Positions 53,015 through 61,340 of a stretch of 64,000 bases of DNA are shown here, piece after piece. Each line of letters opens with the position of its first letter. Position 1 is the first letter of the stretch. The notes under the pieces were generated by a model. It saw only the letters and a program-made list of their open reading frames with translations, had not been told where the DNA came from and did not search any database. The stretch is from DAOTTX01 sp034437515 (GTDB lineage: Bacteria > Chloroflexota > Anaerolineae > Aggregatilineales > Phototrophicaceae): assembly GCA_034437515.1 (NCBI GenBank), contig DAOTTX010000287.1, positions 1-64,000 of the forward strand, written 5' to 3'. Position numbers and translations under genes: made by a program.

Positions 53015-55678
53015 CTAATCGTCGTTCTCCGGGCGGCGGCTCTGGGGGTCGATCTCAGTGTCAACGGCTGGACGCGGCTTGATCTTGATCCCGGTGGCGA
53101 TTTTCACCTGCTGTGATTTGGGCAACGCCACAGTATCCGTGTTCGCCATCTGATGCTGTGCTTGCGGGTCGAGTTCGGTTTCCGGTGCGAGGCCGGGGAG
53201 TTTTTCCGTCATTGTGGCGTACTGCGCGGCGACCTGCTCGCTGTTAAGGGTCGGCGCAGTCTCTATTACGTCGGTTTGCGCCATCGGTGCCGGGGTCGCC
53301 TCGACCTCTTCACGCTGGGCGCGTGTTCGCAGCCAGACCAAACCGGCGCGGATGTCGTCCAGCACAGAAAGGAAATGCCCCCCTAACGCGACCAGAAGCG
53401 CCAACGGGATGGCGACCGAATACACCTCGCTGTAATTGTCGAGATAGTAAATCAGCGGTTCCATATCCGGGTTCTGCTCCCAGTTATCCAGATAGTAGCG
53501 CCAGCTTGCCAGCACCGGCAGATAGGTCAGCAGCGCGGTCAACGGCACAGCGCTCCAACTCCGCAACTTGAACAACGAGGTCACCACGAACCCGGCGGCG
53601 ATACCCACCCCACCGAAAACGATCACGGGCCAGTACAACTCACCGAAGTTGCGTTGTAAATACATCCAGTGGAATTGCGCCCAGACCAGCGTCCCCAGCA
53701 GAAAGCCGACGGTCACACTGTAGATCAACTGCGCCCACCACGTCCAAAAGCCGCGCAGCCGTGCGGAGAACTCCCCGGCGAAGATGACCAACAAACCGAG
53801 GAAGAACCCGAACATCAAGCCGAGCGCAAGGGTGTTCGTCCACAATTGCGGCGTGAACAGCGGCCCGGTGCGGTAGGTTTGCAGGATGTTGAACCCCATC
53901 GCCAACCACCCGCCGATCAGCGCGAACATATAACGTGAGAACAACCCCCAGGGGCGTTCGGTCAAGCGGCGATAGGTGTTCGCCGTCCAGGCATAGAGCC
54001 GCCCGCGTGTTGCGACGATCTCCGGCAGTGAGCGGGCCTCGTCGCGCACCAACGCCAGCGCCCGCAGCGCGCCTGAATGTCCCTCGACCTGCTTTTTGAC
54101 CAGAAAGCGCACCGCTTCCGTCGAGTAAATGCGCCCGATTGTGCGGGCGGCCTGTTCCGCGACTTCCGGCATGGCGTAATCCAGCGCGGTCTCTGCGATG
54201 AGCAGGTCGATCTCTTTTGAGTAGACCACGTCTTCCCATTCAACCTGCGGCAGAGTTTGCAAGCCTAGCCGCGTCGTGGTGGAAAGCATCTGCCCGCGAT
54301 ATTCGGTCTGGATGTCATAGCGTGCATCCGGCTTGAGCAGATGCGCTCGAACGCTCAGGACTTGCAGCGCGGCTAAACGGGCGCTGGCATCCGTTTCGAT
54401 CTGTAGGGCTTTGGCGACCAGCTTGGGGATCTGCGGCGAATCGTCGTCCGGCAGTGTTTCCAACCGATACATAGAGCGCACCCGTGCCGGGGCGTTGCCA
54501 CTGCGCAGCGCGTGCAGGCACACCCAACGCCGGTCATCGTTGCCAAGCTGCTGCCACCAGTAATCGACCGCGTGGTCGTATTCCAGCGCACCACGCAGCA
54601 GCATCTGACGGCCTTCGTCGTCAAGGTCGAGATCATGCTTTTCCGCCTGCACATAATAACCATTCATGAGCATGAAGTGCGTCACACCGAGCAGGAAACG
54701 CCCGTTCCCGCTTGACCAGTTGTGCCGCGCCCGTGCGTAAATATCCACCGCTTCGAGGATTTCCATCCCCTCGCCTTCCGGTGCTTGCATGTTGATCGCA
54801 AATGGATCGTAGTCTTCATCGGTAAAGTCTTCGAAGTTGCCCAGCGCCATCATCTCCAGGTTGCTAGATGTGATGATCACATCGCGCATCTCACCGATGA
54901 TTTCCATCAGTGTATCCGGGCGGTCTTCCGGGTCAATCATTGTGCCACGCTGCAAGATCTCGTTAAACGCCAGCGGCACATCAGGGTTGAGCACCTCCAG
55001 CGCGGGCAGGGTTTCGTACTGCTGCATCTGTTTGAGCGCCAGCGGTGACTCGCCCTTGAACGGAAGCTGCCCGCTCAGCATGTGGAACATCACAATGCAA
55101 AAACTGTAGACATCGGCGCGGTGGTCGATGGTTTTGGACGTCATCTGTTCCGGTGCCATGTAAATCAGCGTGCCGGAGCCGGGGTTATCCGCTTTGCCTT
55201 CGCGGTTCAAGCGGGTGGCAAGGCCAAAATCCGCCAGATACGGCGATTTGTGGCTGTCTAGCAAGATATTGGCAGGTTTCAGGTCAAGATGGATCACATC
55301 CCGCGAATGGGCATAATCCAACGCCTGCGCGACCGCCTGCCCCAATCGCAGCGTCTCTTCCAGCGACAGCGGCCCCTGCCGTAGCAGGTCTTCCAACGAC
55401 CCACCGGAGACATAGCGCATCACGATGTAGAGCTTGCCCTGCCGGTCACCAAAGTCGTAGATGGGCAGGATGTGCGGATGTTCCATCTGGGCGATGGTCT
55501 GAGCTTCATGCCGGAACAGCGCGAGGGGGTCGGTCTGCTGTGATAGGCCCAACGCCATCGTCTTGATGGCGACCATACGATTCAGCCGCGCATCCTGCGC
55601 CGACCACACATCCGCCATGCCACCACGCCCGATATGCTCGACAATCTCGTACTGATTGATCTTTACGCCGACATCCAT
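53015..55678 (-). CDS. Membrane Ser/Thr protein kinase with HEAT-like and multi-TM C-terminus
   Basis: 887 residues. The kinase domain (about 10-265) has the Gly loop GRGGMADVW, VAIK (K39), the catalytic loop HLDLKPAN (130-137; Leu for Arg, so a non-RD kinase) and DFG (150-152), with a GTLIYMAPEQM activation segment end. A helical middle (about 330-590) has repeats that look HEAT-like (EVAEQAARTIGRIYSTEAVRFLV). Six membrane helices (about 610-790) and a cytoplasmic acidic tail close it. No PASTA or other external domain exists, so the signal likely comes from the membrane or the helical part. Confidence 0.85.
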   Translation of the reverse strand: MDVGVKINQYEIVEHIGRGGMADVWSAQDARLNRMVAIKTMALGLSQQTDPLALFRHEAQTIAQMEHPHILPIYDFGDRQGKLYIVMRYVSGGSLEDLLRQGPLSLEETLRLGQAVAQALDYAHSRDVIHLDLKPANILLDSHKSPYLADFGLATRLNREGKADNPGSGTLIYMAPEQMTSKTIDHRADVYSFCIVMFHMLSGQLPFKGESPLALKQMQQYETLPALEVLNPDVPLAFNEILQRGTMIDPEDRPDTLMEIIGEMRDVIITSSNLEMMALGNFEDFTDEDYDPFAINMQAPEGEGMEILEAVDIYARARHNWSSGNGRFLLGVTHFMLMNGYYVQAEKHDLDLDDEGRQMLLRGALEYDHAVDYWWQQLGNDDRRWVCLHALRSGNAPARVRSMYRLETLPDDDSPQIPKLVAKALQIETDASARLAALQVLSVRAHLLKPDARYDIQTEYRGQMLSTTTRLGLQTLPQVEWEDVVYSKEIDLLIAETALDYAMPEVAEQAARTIGRIYSTEAVRFLVKKQVEGHSGALRALALVRDEARSLPEIVATRGRLYAWTANTYRRLTERPWGLFSRYMFALIGGWLAMGFNILQTYRTGPLFTPQLWTNTLALGLMFGFFLGLLVIFAGEFSARLRGFWTWWAQLIYSVTVGFLLGTLVWAQFHWMYLQRNFGELYWPVIVFGGVGIAAGFVVTSLFKLRSWSAVPLTALLTYLPVLASWRYYLDNWEQNPDMEPLIYYLDNYSEVYSVAIPLALLVALGGHFLSVLDDIRAGLVWLRTRAQREEVEATPAPMAQTDVIETAPTLNSEQVAAQYATMTEKLPGLAPETELDPQAQHQMANTDTVALPKSQQVKIATGIKIKPRPAVDTEIDPQSRRPENDD

Positions 55679-55744
55679 AACCTGTTATCTTCCATGTCTA
55701 GCATCCAATTTTGAAACTGCGCCGTCACCATTATATGCGACTTC

Positions 55745-58700
55745 TCAGGCGCGTGTGTAATATCCCGCGATGTAGCGATAGAACTCCAACGTGCTGCGTG
55801 GGCGCTGCCGCCCGGCGTCGAGCTTACGCGCTAGCCCACTATCGCTAAAGGCTTTGGCATCGCCATTTTCTTCCAGCATGGCGATGTAGGTCACCAGACG
55901 CTGCATCGCCAGCCCCACTTGCTGTGTGTCCATCTCAGATTCGCTCAAACTTTCGGCTTCCTGAAATAACTCATCGGCCTCCAGGTCAACAGATTTGTTC
56001 ACTGGCAATGCCTGAGTGATAGCACTCAGCAGCACGTTCAGGTTATGGATCTGTTCGCTCAGGCTGTGATGTGAGTGTCCCTGTAAGATGTGCTTGGTAT
56101 CCGCTTTGGGCGCTGTGATGTTAGCCCGCCGCCGCCCGGTGAAACCACCGGAAAGCACCCACAACACATCGAGCGCACTGCGGGGGCGTGCGTCACCGAT
56201 GACCAGCGCCCGTTGGTATTTTTCATCATCGCCGGAACGTCCGTTGCGGTACTGCCGCCCCAACCGCACGATCAGTTCACCCAGCGCCAATATCTCACGG
56301 ACGAACTGCCGCCGGTCGTCACCACGTAAGCCACCGGGCAGCGCGACCAGAATGTTATCGAGTGTGTTCTGGCTGGGGTTGCGGCTGTCGTCGATATACA
56401 CCGCCATCGTCTCGCTGATAAACTCGACCGCCTCCTGCACCACATGGAAATAACCTTCCAACGGACGATCACCCATCAGCGTGCGCACGGTGTAAGTCAC
56501 CTCCAGATCGCGCTGGATGGCCTGCCCCAACTCCTTACCGAAATAGCGGATGACCTTCTGGGCAACATCATCTTCGGCCTGGCGCACATAAGCACGCAGC
56601 ATTCCCAGCGCGGCGGCCTGCCCGCGCGGATTGCCCTGCATCTGCTTGTACGTCTCCGCCAGCATACGCACACCGGCGTTCCCCTGATGGCTGGCGGAAA
56701 GCGGCACGATCCGCGCCGCCCGCAACATCCCGTCCGCGTCTCCGGCACGGGTATAGTAATTCAGCACCCCCATGATGGCGGTCGGCGGGGTGATCTCCAA
56801 GAGGGTCGGCTCGTCAAGCATATAATCCACCACGCGGGCGGCGGCTTCGTCCATCTCAGCGGATTGGCGTTGACCACGCAGCGCCCCGGCGGAGGCCACG
56901 ACGAACGGTAGCGCCTTGATCCCGTTTTCGTTGATCGCACCCAGCGCGTGCGCGGCGGCGGCGGGGGGCAGCGATGTCTCGGCAAAGACACGCTCCACCT
57001 CACGCAGATAGTCCTCCTGTAGATCACCGGGGTACAGCACCACCGATTGGTTAATCATCTGATTGGCAAGTTCGGCGTAATCCCCCGCCGCTAACCGGAT
57101 TTGCAACAAATGGCGCGGGCCGTTCCCCTGCAAGCCGAGCAGCGCGTCCACATCCAACGTGTTGATGACGGTCAGCAAGCGCCCGGCGTTATGACTGTAT
57201 TCCGGCTGCTGGATGTGCTCAAACATAGCCTTGAGCGTAGGCGTATCAATCATGTCGATGCGCCCCTGCTGCATCGCCAGTTCCGCCAAACGTAACAACA
57301 CCGGGAAGATCTGCTCACCGAATTGCCGCGCCGTGTTGACCAGCAAGCCGTCGGGGAAGTCCGTGCCACGCTCACCGCCCAGATGCGCCCACGTCCGCAC
57401 CACTTCCGGCGGCATCTGTTCGCGGAACTTCTTCCTGGTCATCAACCGGGACAGCATGTCCGTTTCCAGATGACGAATCGACAACAGAAAGACCTTCCCG
57501 GCAATTTCACTATCATAGGGCGTCAACGGGAGGACGTGCTTAATCACCGTCGGTGTGACTTGCTCGACCAACAAGCCCGGCCCGGCGTTGAGCAGATCGT
57601 TCATGATCTCGTTGACCTCATCGAGATCGTGTTCATCGACCACTTCCTGCAACAGCAGCAGTAGCGCCTGATGGGTAAGGTCTACCCAGGCTTTGCCCTC
57701 CGGCCCCAGTGGATTGTTCATCCACGAAACCAGCGTGTCATACAGCAACCACGCCTGCCCCTCTTTAAGCGCCTCGCGCATCTGCGCCAAGATCGACCGC
57801 ACCAGCACCGGGTTACCGCGCAGGAGCAATGCAATCGGTTCGGCGTGGCTCATGTCTTCCATCACCAGGGAAAAACGCAGCAGATGCCCGGCATACAGCG
57901 TTCGCAGTTCGCCGTTCAGCGTCGGGTCATCGCGTAAGATCACCGCCGCCTCGTCTTTGTCAATCGGTTGGTTGTTGCGCAGGGCTTCGTCGAGTTTTAA
58001 CCGTTTGGCAGCATATCCCAACGCCGCCGCCAGCCGATCCCCCTGATTGAGCCGCCAGCCAGCGATGGACGCCATCGCCTCATTTTGTCGGGTGACGAGT
58101 TCAGCATCCAGGCGAAGCTGACTGATGATGTAATGGCTGTAATCGTCCTTGAGTTCTACGCCGCTGACCTTGCCGGCCTGCCAGTCAAACACGACCGTGT
58201 CTTCCGGCGGTGGGTCATCGCCATAAAAACGGATTTGCGCATCGACCCTTGTTTCTGACAGGCTGTGGGTGGTGAAGGTCACCCCGAACCGCGCCGAACT
58301 CGGCAGCAGCGCCAATAACCCGATGATGAACTCCACACGCTCGTCAAAATCTGCCGGTGCCCCCTGGATAATCAACTGGGTGCCCTGCACAATCGACGCG
58401 AGCAATTGTTCGATGGTCTGGAAGCGATTCTTTGTCACCATCATCAACTCAAGGATCGAGTCGATCTGGTCAGCGTCGCTTAGGGGTTGGTCAGCGGTGA
58501 GCGCCAACGGCTTGAGCTTATGCACACCATTTTCGTAGACGGGGAGCGCGGCCTCAACCACCATCTTGAGTGTGTGGAGGTTGCCGCCGACCGCCTTGAG
58601 CACATCAGGTGTGGCGATGATGTGATGGTGCATGACCACATCGTTGGTGTCTTGCTGAGACTGGGTGAGGATAAACGGCACTTCCCGACTGCGACCGCGC

Positions 58701-58906
58701 ACCAGCGCCCACGCGCCGCGCCCCGAAGATACCGGCGGCAGCAGCACACGCTCGACACACTGCGCGGCGAGCGCCTCCGTTACACCGGGCGAAGCGGCGA
58801 GAAGTTCCGGCTCTCCGGCGGGCTGAACGTCACGTACGGGTTGCCCGTAGTAGAAATGCTCAAGTAGATATTTTGCGCTGGACACGATAGCCGACTTTCT
58901 AAACAA
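55745..58906 (-). CDS. Large uncharacterised protein, possible GTPase-associated (GAP1-like) N-terminus
   Basis: 1053 residues, no membrane helix. The first 140 residues (FYYGQPV, LLAASPGVTEAL, VMHHHIIATPDVL) resemble the GAP1-N2 region of GTPase-associated proteins as remembered; a segment LLALLPSSARFGVTFTTHS matches their middle region. The rest is helical and repetitive, possibly TPR/HEAT-like, ending in a conserved-looking helix bundle. The start is uncertain: TTG at 58906 has a TATACT -10 only 18 bases upstream and no ribosome site; GTG at 58885 begins MSSAKYLL and fits as well. It lies 66 bases upstream of the Ser/Thr kinase gene in the same direction. Confidence 0.6.
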   Translation of the reverse strand: MFRKSAIVSSAKYLLEHFYYGQPVRDVQPAGEPELLAASPGVTEALAAQCVERVLLPPVSSGRGAWALVRGRSREVPFILTQSQQDTNDVVMHHHIIATPDVLKAVGGNLHTLKMVVEAALPVYENGVHKLKPLALTADQPLSDADQIDSILELMMVTKNRFQTIEQLLASIVQGTQLIIQGAPADFDERVEFIIGLLALLPSSARFGVTFTTHSLSETRVDAQIRFYGDDPPPEDTVVFDWQAGKVSGVELKDDYSHYIISQLRLDAELVTRQNEAMASIAGWRLNQGDRLAAALGYAAKRLKLDEALRNNQPIDKDEAAVILRDDPTLNGELRTLYAGHLLRFSLVMEDMSHAEPIALLLRGNPVLVRSILAQMREALKEGQAWLLYDTLVSWMNNPLGPEGKAWVDLTHQALLLLLQEVVDEHDLDEVNEIMNDLLNAGPGLLVEQVTPTVIKHVLPLTPYDSEIAGKVFLLSIRHLETDMLSRLMTRKKFREQMPPEVVRTWAHLGGERGTDFPDGLLVNTARQFGEQIFPVLLRLAELAMQQGRIDMIDTPTLKAMFEHIQQPEYSHNAGRLLTVINTLDVDALLGLQGNGPRHLLQIRLAAGDYAELANQMINQSVVLYPGDLQEDYLREVERVFAETSLPPAAAAHALGAINENGIKALPFVVASAGALRGQRQSAEMDEAAARVVDYMLDEPTLLEITPPTAIMGVLNYYTRAGDADGMLRAARIVPLSASHQGNAGVRMLAETYKQMQGNPRGQAAALGMLRAYVRQAEDDVAQKVIRYFGKELGQAIQRDLEVTYTVRTLMGDRPLEGYFHVVQEAVEFISETMAVYIDDSRNPSQNTLDNILVALPGGLRGDDRRQFVREILALGELIVRLGRQYRNGRSGDDEKYQRALVIGDARPRSALDVLWVLSGGFTGRRRANITAPKADTKHILQGHSHHSLSEQIHNLNVLLSAITQALPVNKSVDLEADELFQEAESLSESEMDTQQVGLAMQRLVTYIAMLEENGDAKAFSDSGLARKLDAGRQRPRSTLEFYRYIAGYYTRA

Positions 58907-58969
58907 TGAATAAACATAAACTCAGTATAGAGGCTAACGGTCGTTTTGCGCATTAAACGAATCTCCTAT

Positions 58970-59086
58970 TTATTCAGAATGATCCGTGTTCTTTATCTGC
59001 GTGACGGCATAAATCGGCACGATGCCGACTAAAATCACGGTGGTGACCACCAGAACGAGGCCGACAAGTTCAGCAAGCGTGACCAT
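58970..59086 (-). CDS. Small single-pass membrane protein (38 aa)
   Basis: The frame encodes MVTLAELVGLVLVVTTVILV followed by GIVPIYAVTQIK and a charged end NTDHSE. One hydrophobic helix covers about residues 7-31, with a basic and then acidic tail. AAGGGA lies 10 bases before the ATG. It sits between the large protein gene and the divergent P-loop kinase gene, where the rest of the 58907-59237 gap holds no other gene. Too small to assign to a family; it may serve the neighbouring membrane kinase. Confidence 0.5.
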   Translation of the reverse strand: MVTLAELVGLVLVVTTVILVGIVPIYAVTQIKNTDHSE

Positions 59087-59194
59087 GTAGAACGGTTCCC
59101 TTCTCATTCGCTAAATCTATATACCATCAGACGCTCACCGTACCGTGAGGGTTCCAAATTGCGTGTTCCGCTAGGAAAATCCACACGAACGGCC

Positions 59195-59200
59195 TATAAT
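59195..59200 (+). promoter_or_regulatory. -10 element of the P-loop kinase gene
   Basis: Perfect TATAAT. It contains the ATG at 59199, which shows that this ATG is not the start codon of the following gene. Confidence 0.5.
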
Positions 59201-59237
59201 GTCGAACGTCCTAATCCACAACACAATTCGAGGTCAT

Positions 59238-59810
59238 ATGCAGTCATCTCAAAAACCGCGCGCGCTTGCCCTGGTGGGTATGCCGGGCGCGGGCAAGACC
59301 CTGTGTGCGAAACATCTGGAAGATCGCGGCTTTTTTCAGTTTCGCTTCGGTGGCATCATCACCGGCGAAGTTACCCGGCGCGGCCTGCCCATCACACCGG
59401 AAAACGAGCGTGTCGTCCGTGAGGAGTTCCGCGCCCAGGATGGCATGGACGCCGTCGCAAAACGCGCCCTGCCGCATCTGAAAGCGGCCCTGCAAGAACG
59501 GGACTCCATCGTGATCGACGGCTTGTATAGCTTTAGCGAATACAAGACGCTGCGCCCCGAACTGGGCGAGGATATGGTGGTGGTCGCCATCGTCTGCTCA
59601 CGAGATCGGCGGTATGCGCGGCTTGCGGAACGCGACGACCGCCCACTCACCCGTGAGGAAGCCGTCCGCCGTGACTACCAGGAGATCGAAACGCTGGAGA
59701 AAGGCGGGCCGATTGCCATCGCAGATTACACCCTGACCAACGATTCCGCACCGGATGACCTGCTCACCCAGTTAAGTCAACTGCTCGAACAGTTACAGTT
59801 CAACCCGTAA
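59238..59810 (+). CDS. P-loop nucleotide kinase (UPF0200-like)
   Basis: 190 residues from the ATG at 59238. P-loop GMPGAGKT (about 15-22), then FGGIITGEVTRRGLPITPENERVVREEFR, a stretch like that in archaeal UPF0200/dephospho-CoA-kinase-like proteins, and a lid region RLAERDDRPLTREEAVRRD. The last part is IADYTLTNDSAPDDL. It is expected to phosphorylate a small substrate, not known. The upstream ATG at 59199 is inside the -10 box. The 3' end overlaps the convergent CheR gene by 18 bases. Confidence 0.72.
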   Translation: MQSSQKPRALALVGMPGAGKTLCAKHLEDRGFFQFRFGGIITGEVTRRGLPITPENERVVREEFRAQDGMDAVAKRALPHLKAALQERDSIVIDGLYSFSEYKTLRPELGEDMVVVAIVCSRDRRYARLAERDDRPLTREEAVRRDYQEIETLEKGGPIAIADYTLTNDSAPDDLLTQLSQLLEQLQFNP

Positions 59811-61187
59811 CGCGCTGAGGTTTTCTTTCACCAGATTGCTGAGTTGTCCGGTCGTCATGGGGCTGATGTCAGAGACCGGACTGCCCGGTTGCAAATGTTT
59901 GATCGCGTTGTGCGCGTTCTGCCAGTAACCCCGCGCACGGACGATGTTCCCCCGCTGGGCGGCGATGTTGCCCAACGTAAAGGACGCTAACGGATGGTTC
60001 CGCTGGCAGTAAAGCGCGGCACGCAGGGCTTGCCGGGCGTCGTCGGTACTGTTCGCTTCGAGATGCAACATCGCTCGTAGATAGTGCGCGTCCGCCAATA
60101 ATGGATCAATGTACAGCGCCGCGTCGATCTCCGCCTGGGCGCGATTCAGGTCGCCGCGATTGGCGAACACACACGCCAGCAGGGTATGTGCGGCGGCGTG
60201 CCCCGGTTCCTGCCGCAACAGATGATAAATCAACTGTTCGGCCTCGGTATAGGCTTCCCGTTGCAGGTGACTCACCGCGTTTTCGTAGATGTTCGCGTGG
60301 CCTGGCGGCTCGATTTGCACCGCCGGGATCTCCTGCGTCAGCGTGCGTTCGGTATAACCCGTGCTGCGCCGGGGCGGTGTCTGCGCTGGTTTGCGATACA
60401 ACGGCAGACCGGGGAAGATATTCGTCTCCCAGCGCCGGTCAGCATTCGGCAGGGCTTCCGCGTGGCTGAGCAACAACCAACCCGCCGATTTGAGCGCGTT
60501 ATGCAGCACATCAGCGGCGATTTGCATATGCTTCATCCCGAAGTAAAGCAGCACATTCCGGCATAGGATGAGATCGAACGTGAACGGCGGCACACTGTCG
60601 AACAGATTCATCTGCCGAAAGCGAACCAATCGCGCAATCTCCGGGCGGATTTGTAAGCCTTCGGGGGTGGCGTCAAAATATTGGTTCTGGAAGTCCAGAT
60701 CGGTGTGCCGAAACGCCCATTTGCGATACAAGCCACGCCGCGCTGTTTGCAACGACCGGTCGTTAATATCAGTGCCGATAATGGTTAGCGTCCATCTATC
60801 GAGGTCGGGGATCAGCTCGCGCAGCGTGATCGCCAGCGAGTAGGCTTCCTCGCCGGTCGCGCAGCCCACACTCCAGATGTTCAGTGTGCGTGACTTTGCG
60901 TTGGCCTCTAGTAGATCGGGCAAAAGCTGCGTGCGCAGCAGGTGAAAATGCACTTTATCCCGCAGAAAATAAGTCTCACCGATGGTCAATGTGTCGATGA
61001 GCGCCTGCCAGTGGTCATGTTTGACGGGTGTCGCTTCTAACGTCTTCAGGTAAGCGTCGAGGTCGCCCGTCGCCAGGGTGAGTAGGGTATCCGCCAGTGC
61101 GCCGCGCAGTTGGGTGTGGGCGGCAATGCCGGTACGTTGTTCGATAAGTGCGCCGATTTTTTCCAGTGCTGGATGTATATTTCGCAT
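59793..61187 (-). CDS. CheR-type methyltransferase with TPR repeats
   Basis: 464 residues. CheR N-terminal helical domain (about 1-75), with TIGETYFLRDKVHFHLL (the CheR T-x-F-R pattern). The SAM-binding core has NIWSVGCATGEEAYSLAI, IIGTDINDRSL and a catalytic-domain end LILCRNVLLYFG. After a linker (about 265-300) come three TPR-like repeats (about 305-430), such as AAHTLLACVFANRGDLNRAQAEIDAALYIDPL. CheR methylates Glu residues of chemoreceptors; TPR fusions occur in Chloroflexota and cyanobacteria-type systems. No receptor, CheA or CheW is in the window. AGGA lies 10 bases before the ATG. Confidence 0.85.
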   Translation of the reverse strand: MRNIHPALEKIGALIEQRTGIAAHTQLRGALADTLLTLATGDLDAYLKTLEATPVKHDHWQALIDTLTIGETYFLRDKVHFHLLRTQLLPDLLEANAKSRTLNIWSVGCATGEEAYSLAITLRELIPDLDRWTLTIIGTDINDRSLQTARRGLYRKWAFRHTDLDFQNQYFDATPEGLQIRPEIARLVRFRQMNLFDSVPPFTFDLILCRNVLLYFGMKHMQIAADVLHNALKSAGWLLLSHAEALPNADRRWETNIFPGLPLYRKPAQTPPRRSTGYTERTLTQEIPAVQIEPPGHANIYENAVSHLQREAYTEAEQLIYHLLRQEPGHAAAHTLLACVFANRGDLNRAQAEIDAALYIDPLLADAHYLRAMLHLEANSTDDARQALRAALYCQRNHPLASFTLGNIAAQRGNIVRARGYWQNAHNAIKHLQPGSPVSDISPMTTGQLSNLVKENLSALRVEL

Positions 61188-61272
61188 GGATGCTGGTTCC
61201 TGATGGGCATCATACTCACATTATACGGGCGACATAACGGATAAAGTTGGGTGATTTCCCTATGCAATTAAA

Positions 61273-61301
61273 TTGACAACCCGCCGCGCAGACTCTATAC
61301 T
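61273..61301 (+). promoter_or_regulatory. Consensus sigma-70 promoter for the last gene
   Basis: Perfect TTGACA (61273-61278), 17-base spacer, TATACT (61296-61301). Transcription would start near 61308, giving a 33-base leader with AGGAAA 8 bases before the TTG at 61341. Confidence 0.75.
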
Positions 61302-61340
61302 CTGACTTTTGTACGACATTGTTTGCTCAGGAAAAACCAT

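Noticed and set aside
53015..59086. Known anti-phage defence system around the kinase and the 1053-residue protein
   Set aside because: No nuclease, TIR, or other effector was seen; the only hint is a weak GAP1-like start, so a defence call is not supported.
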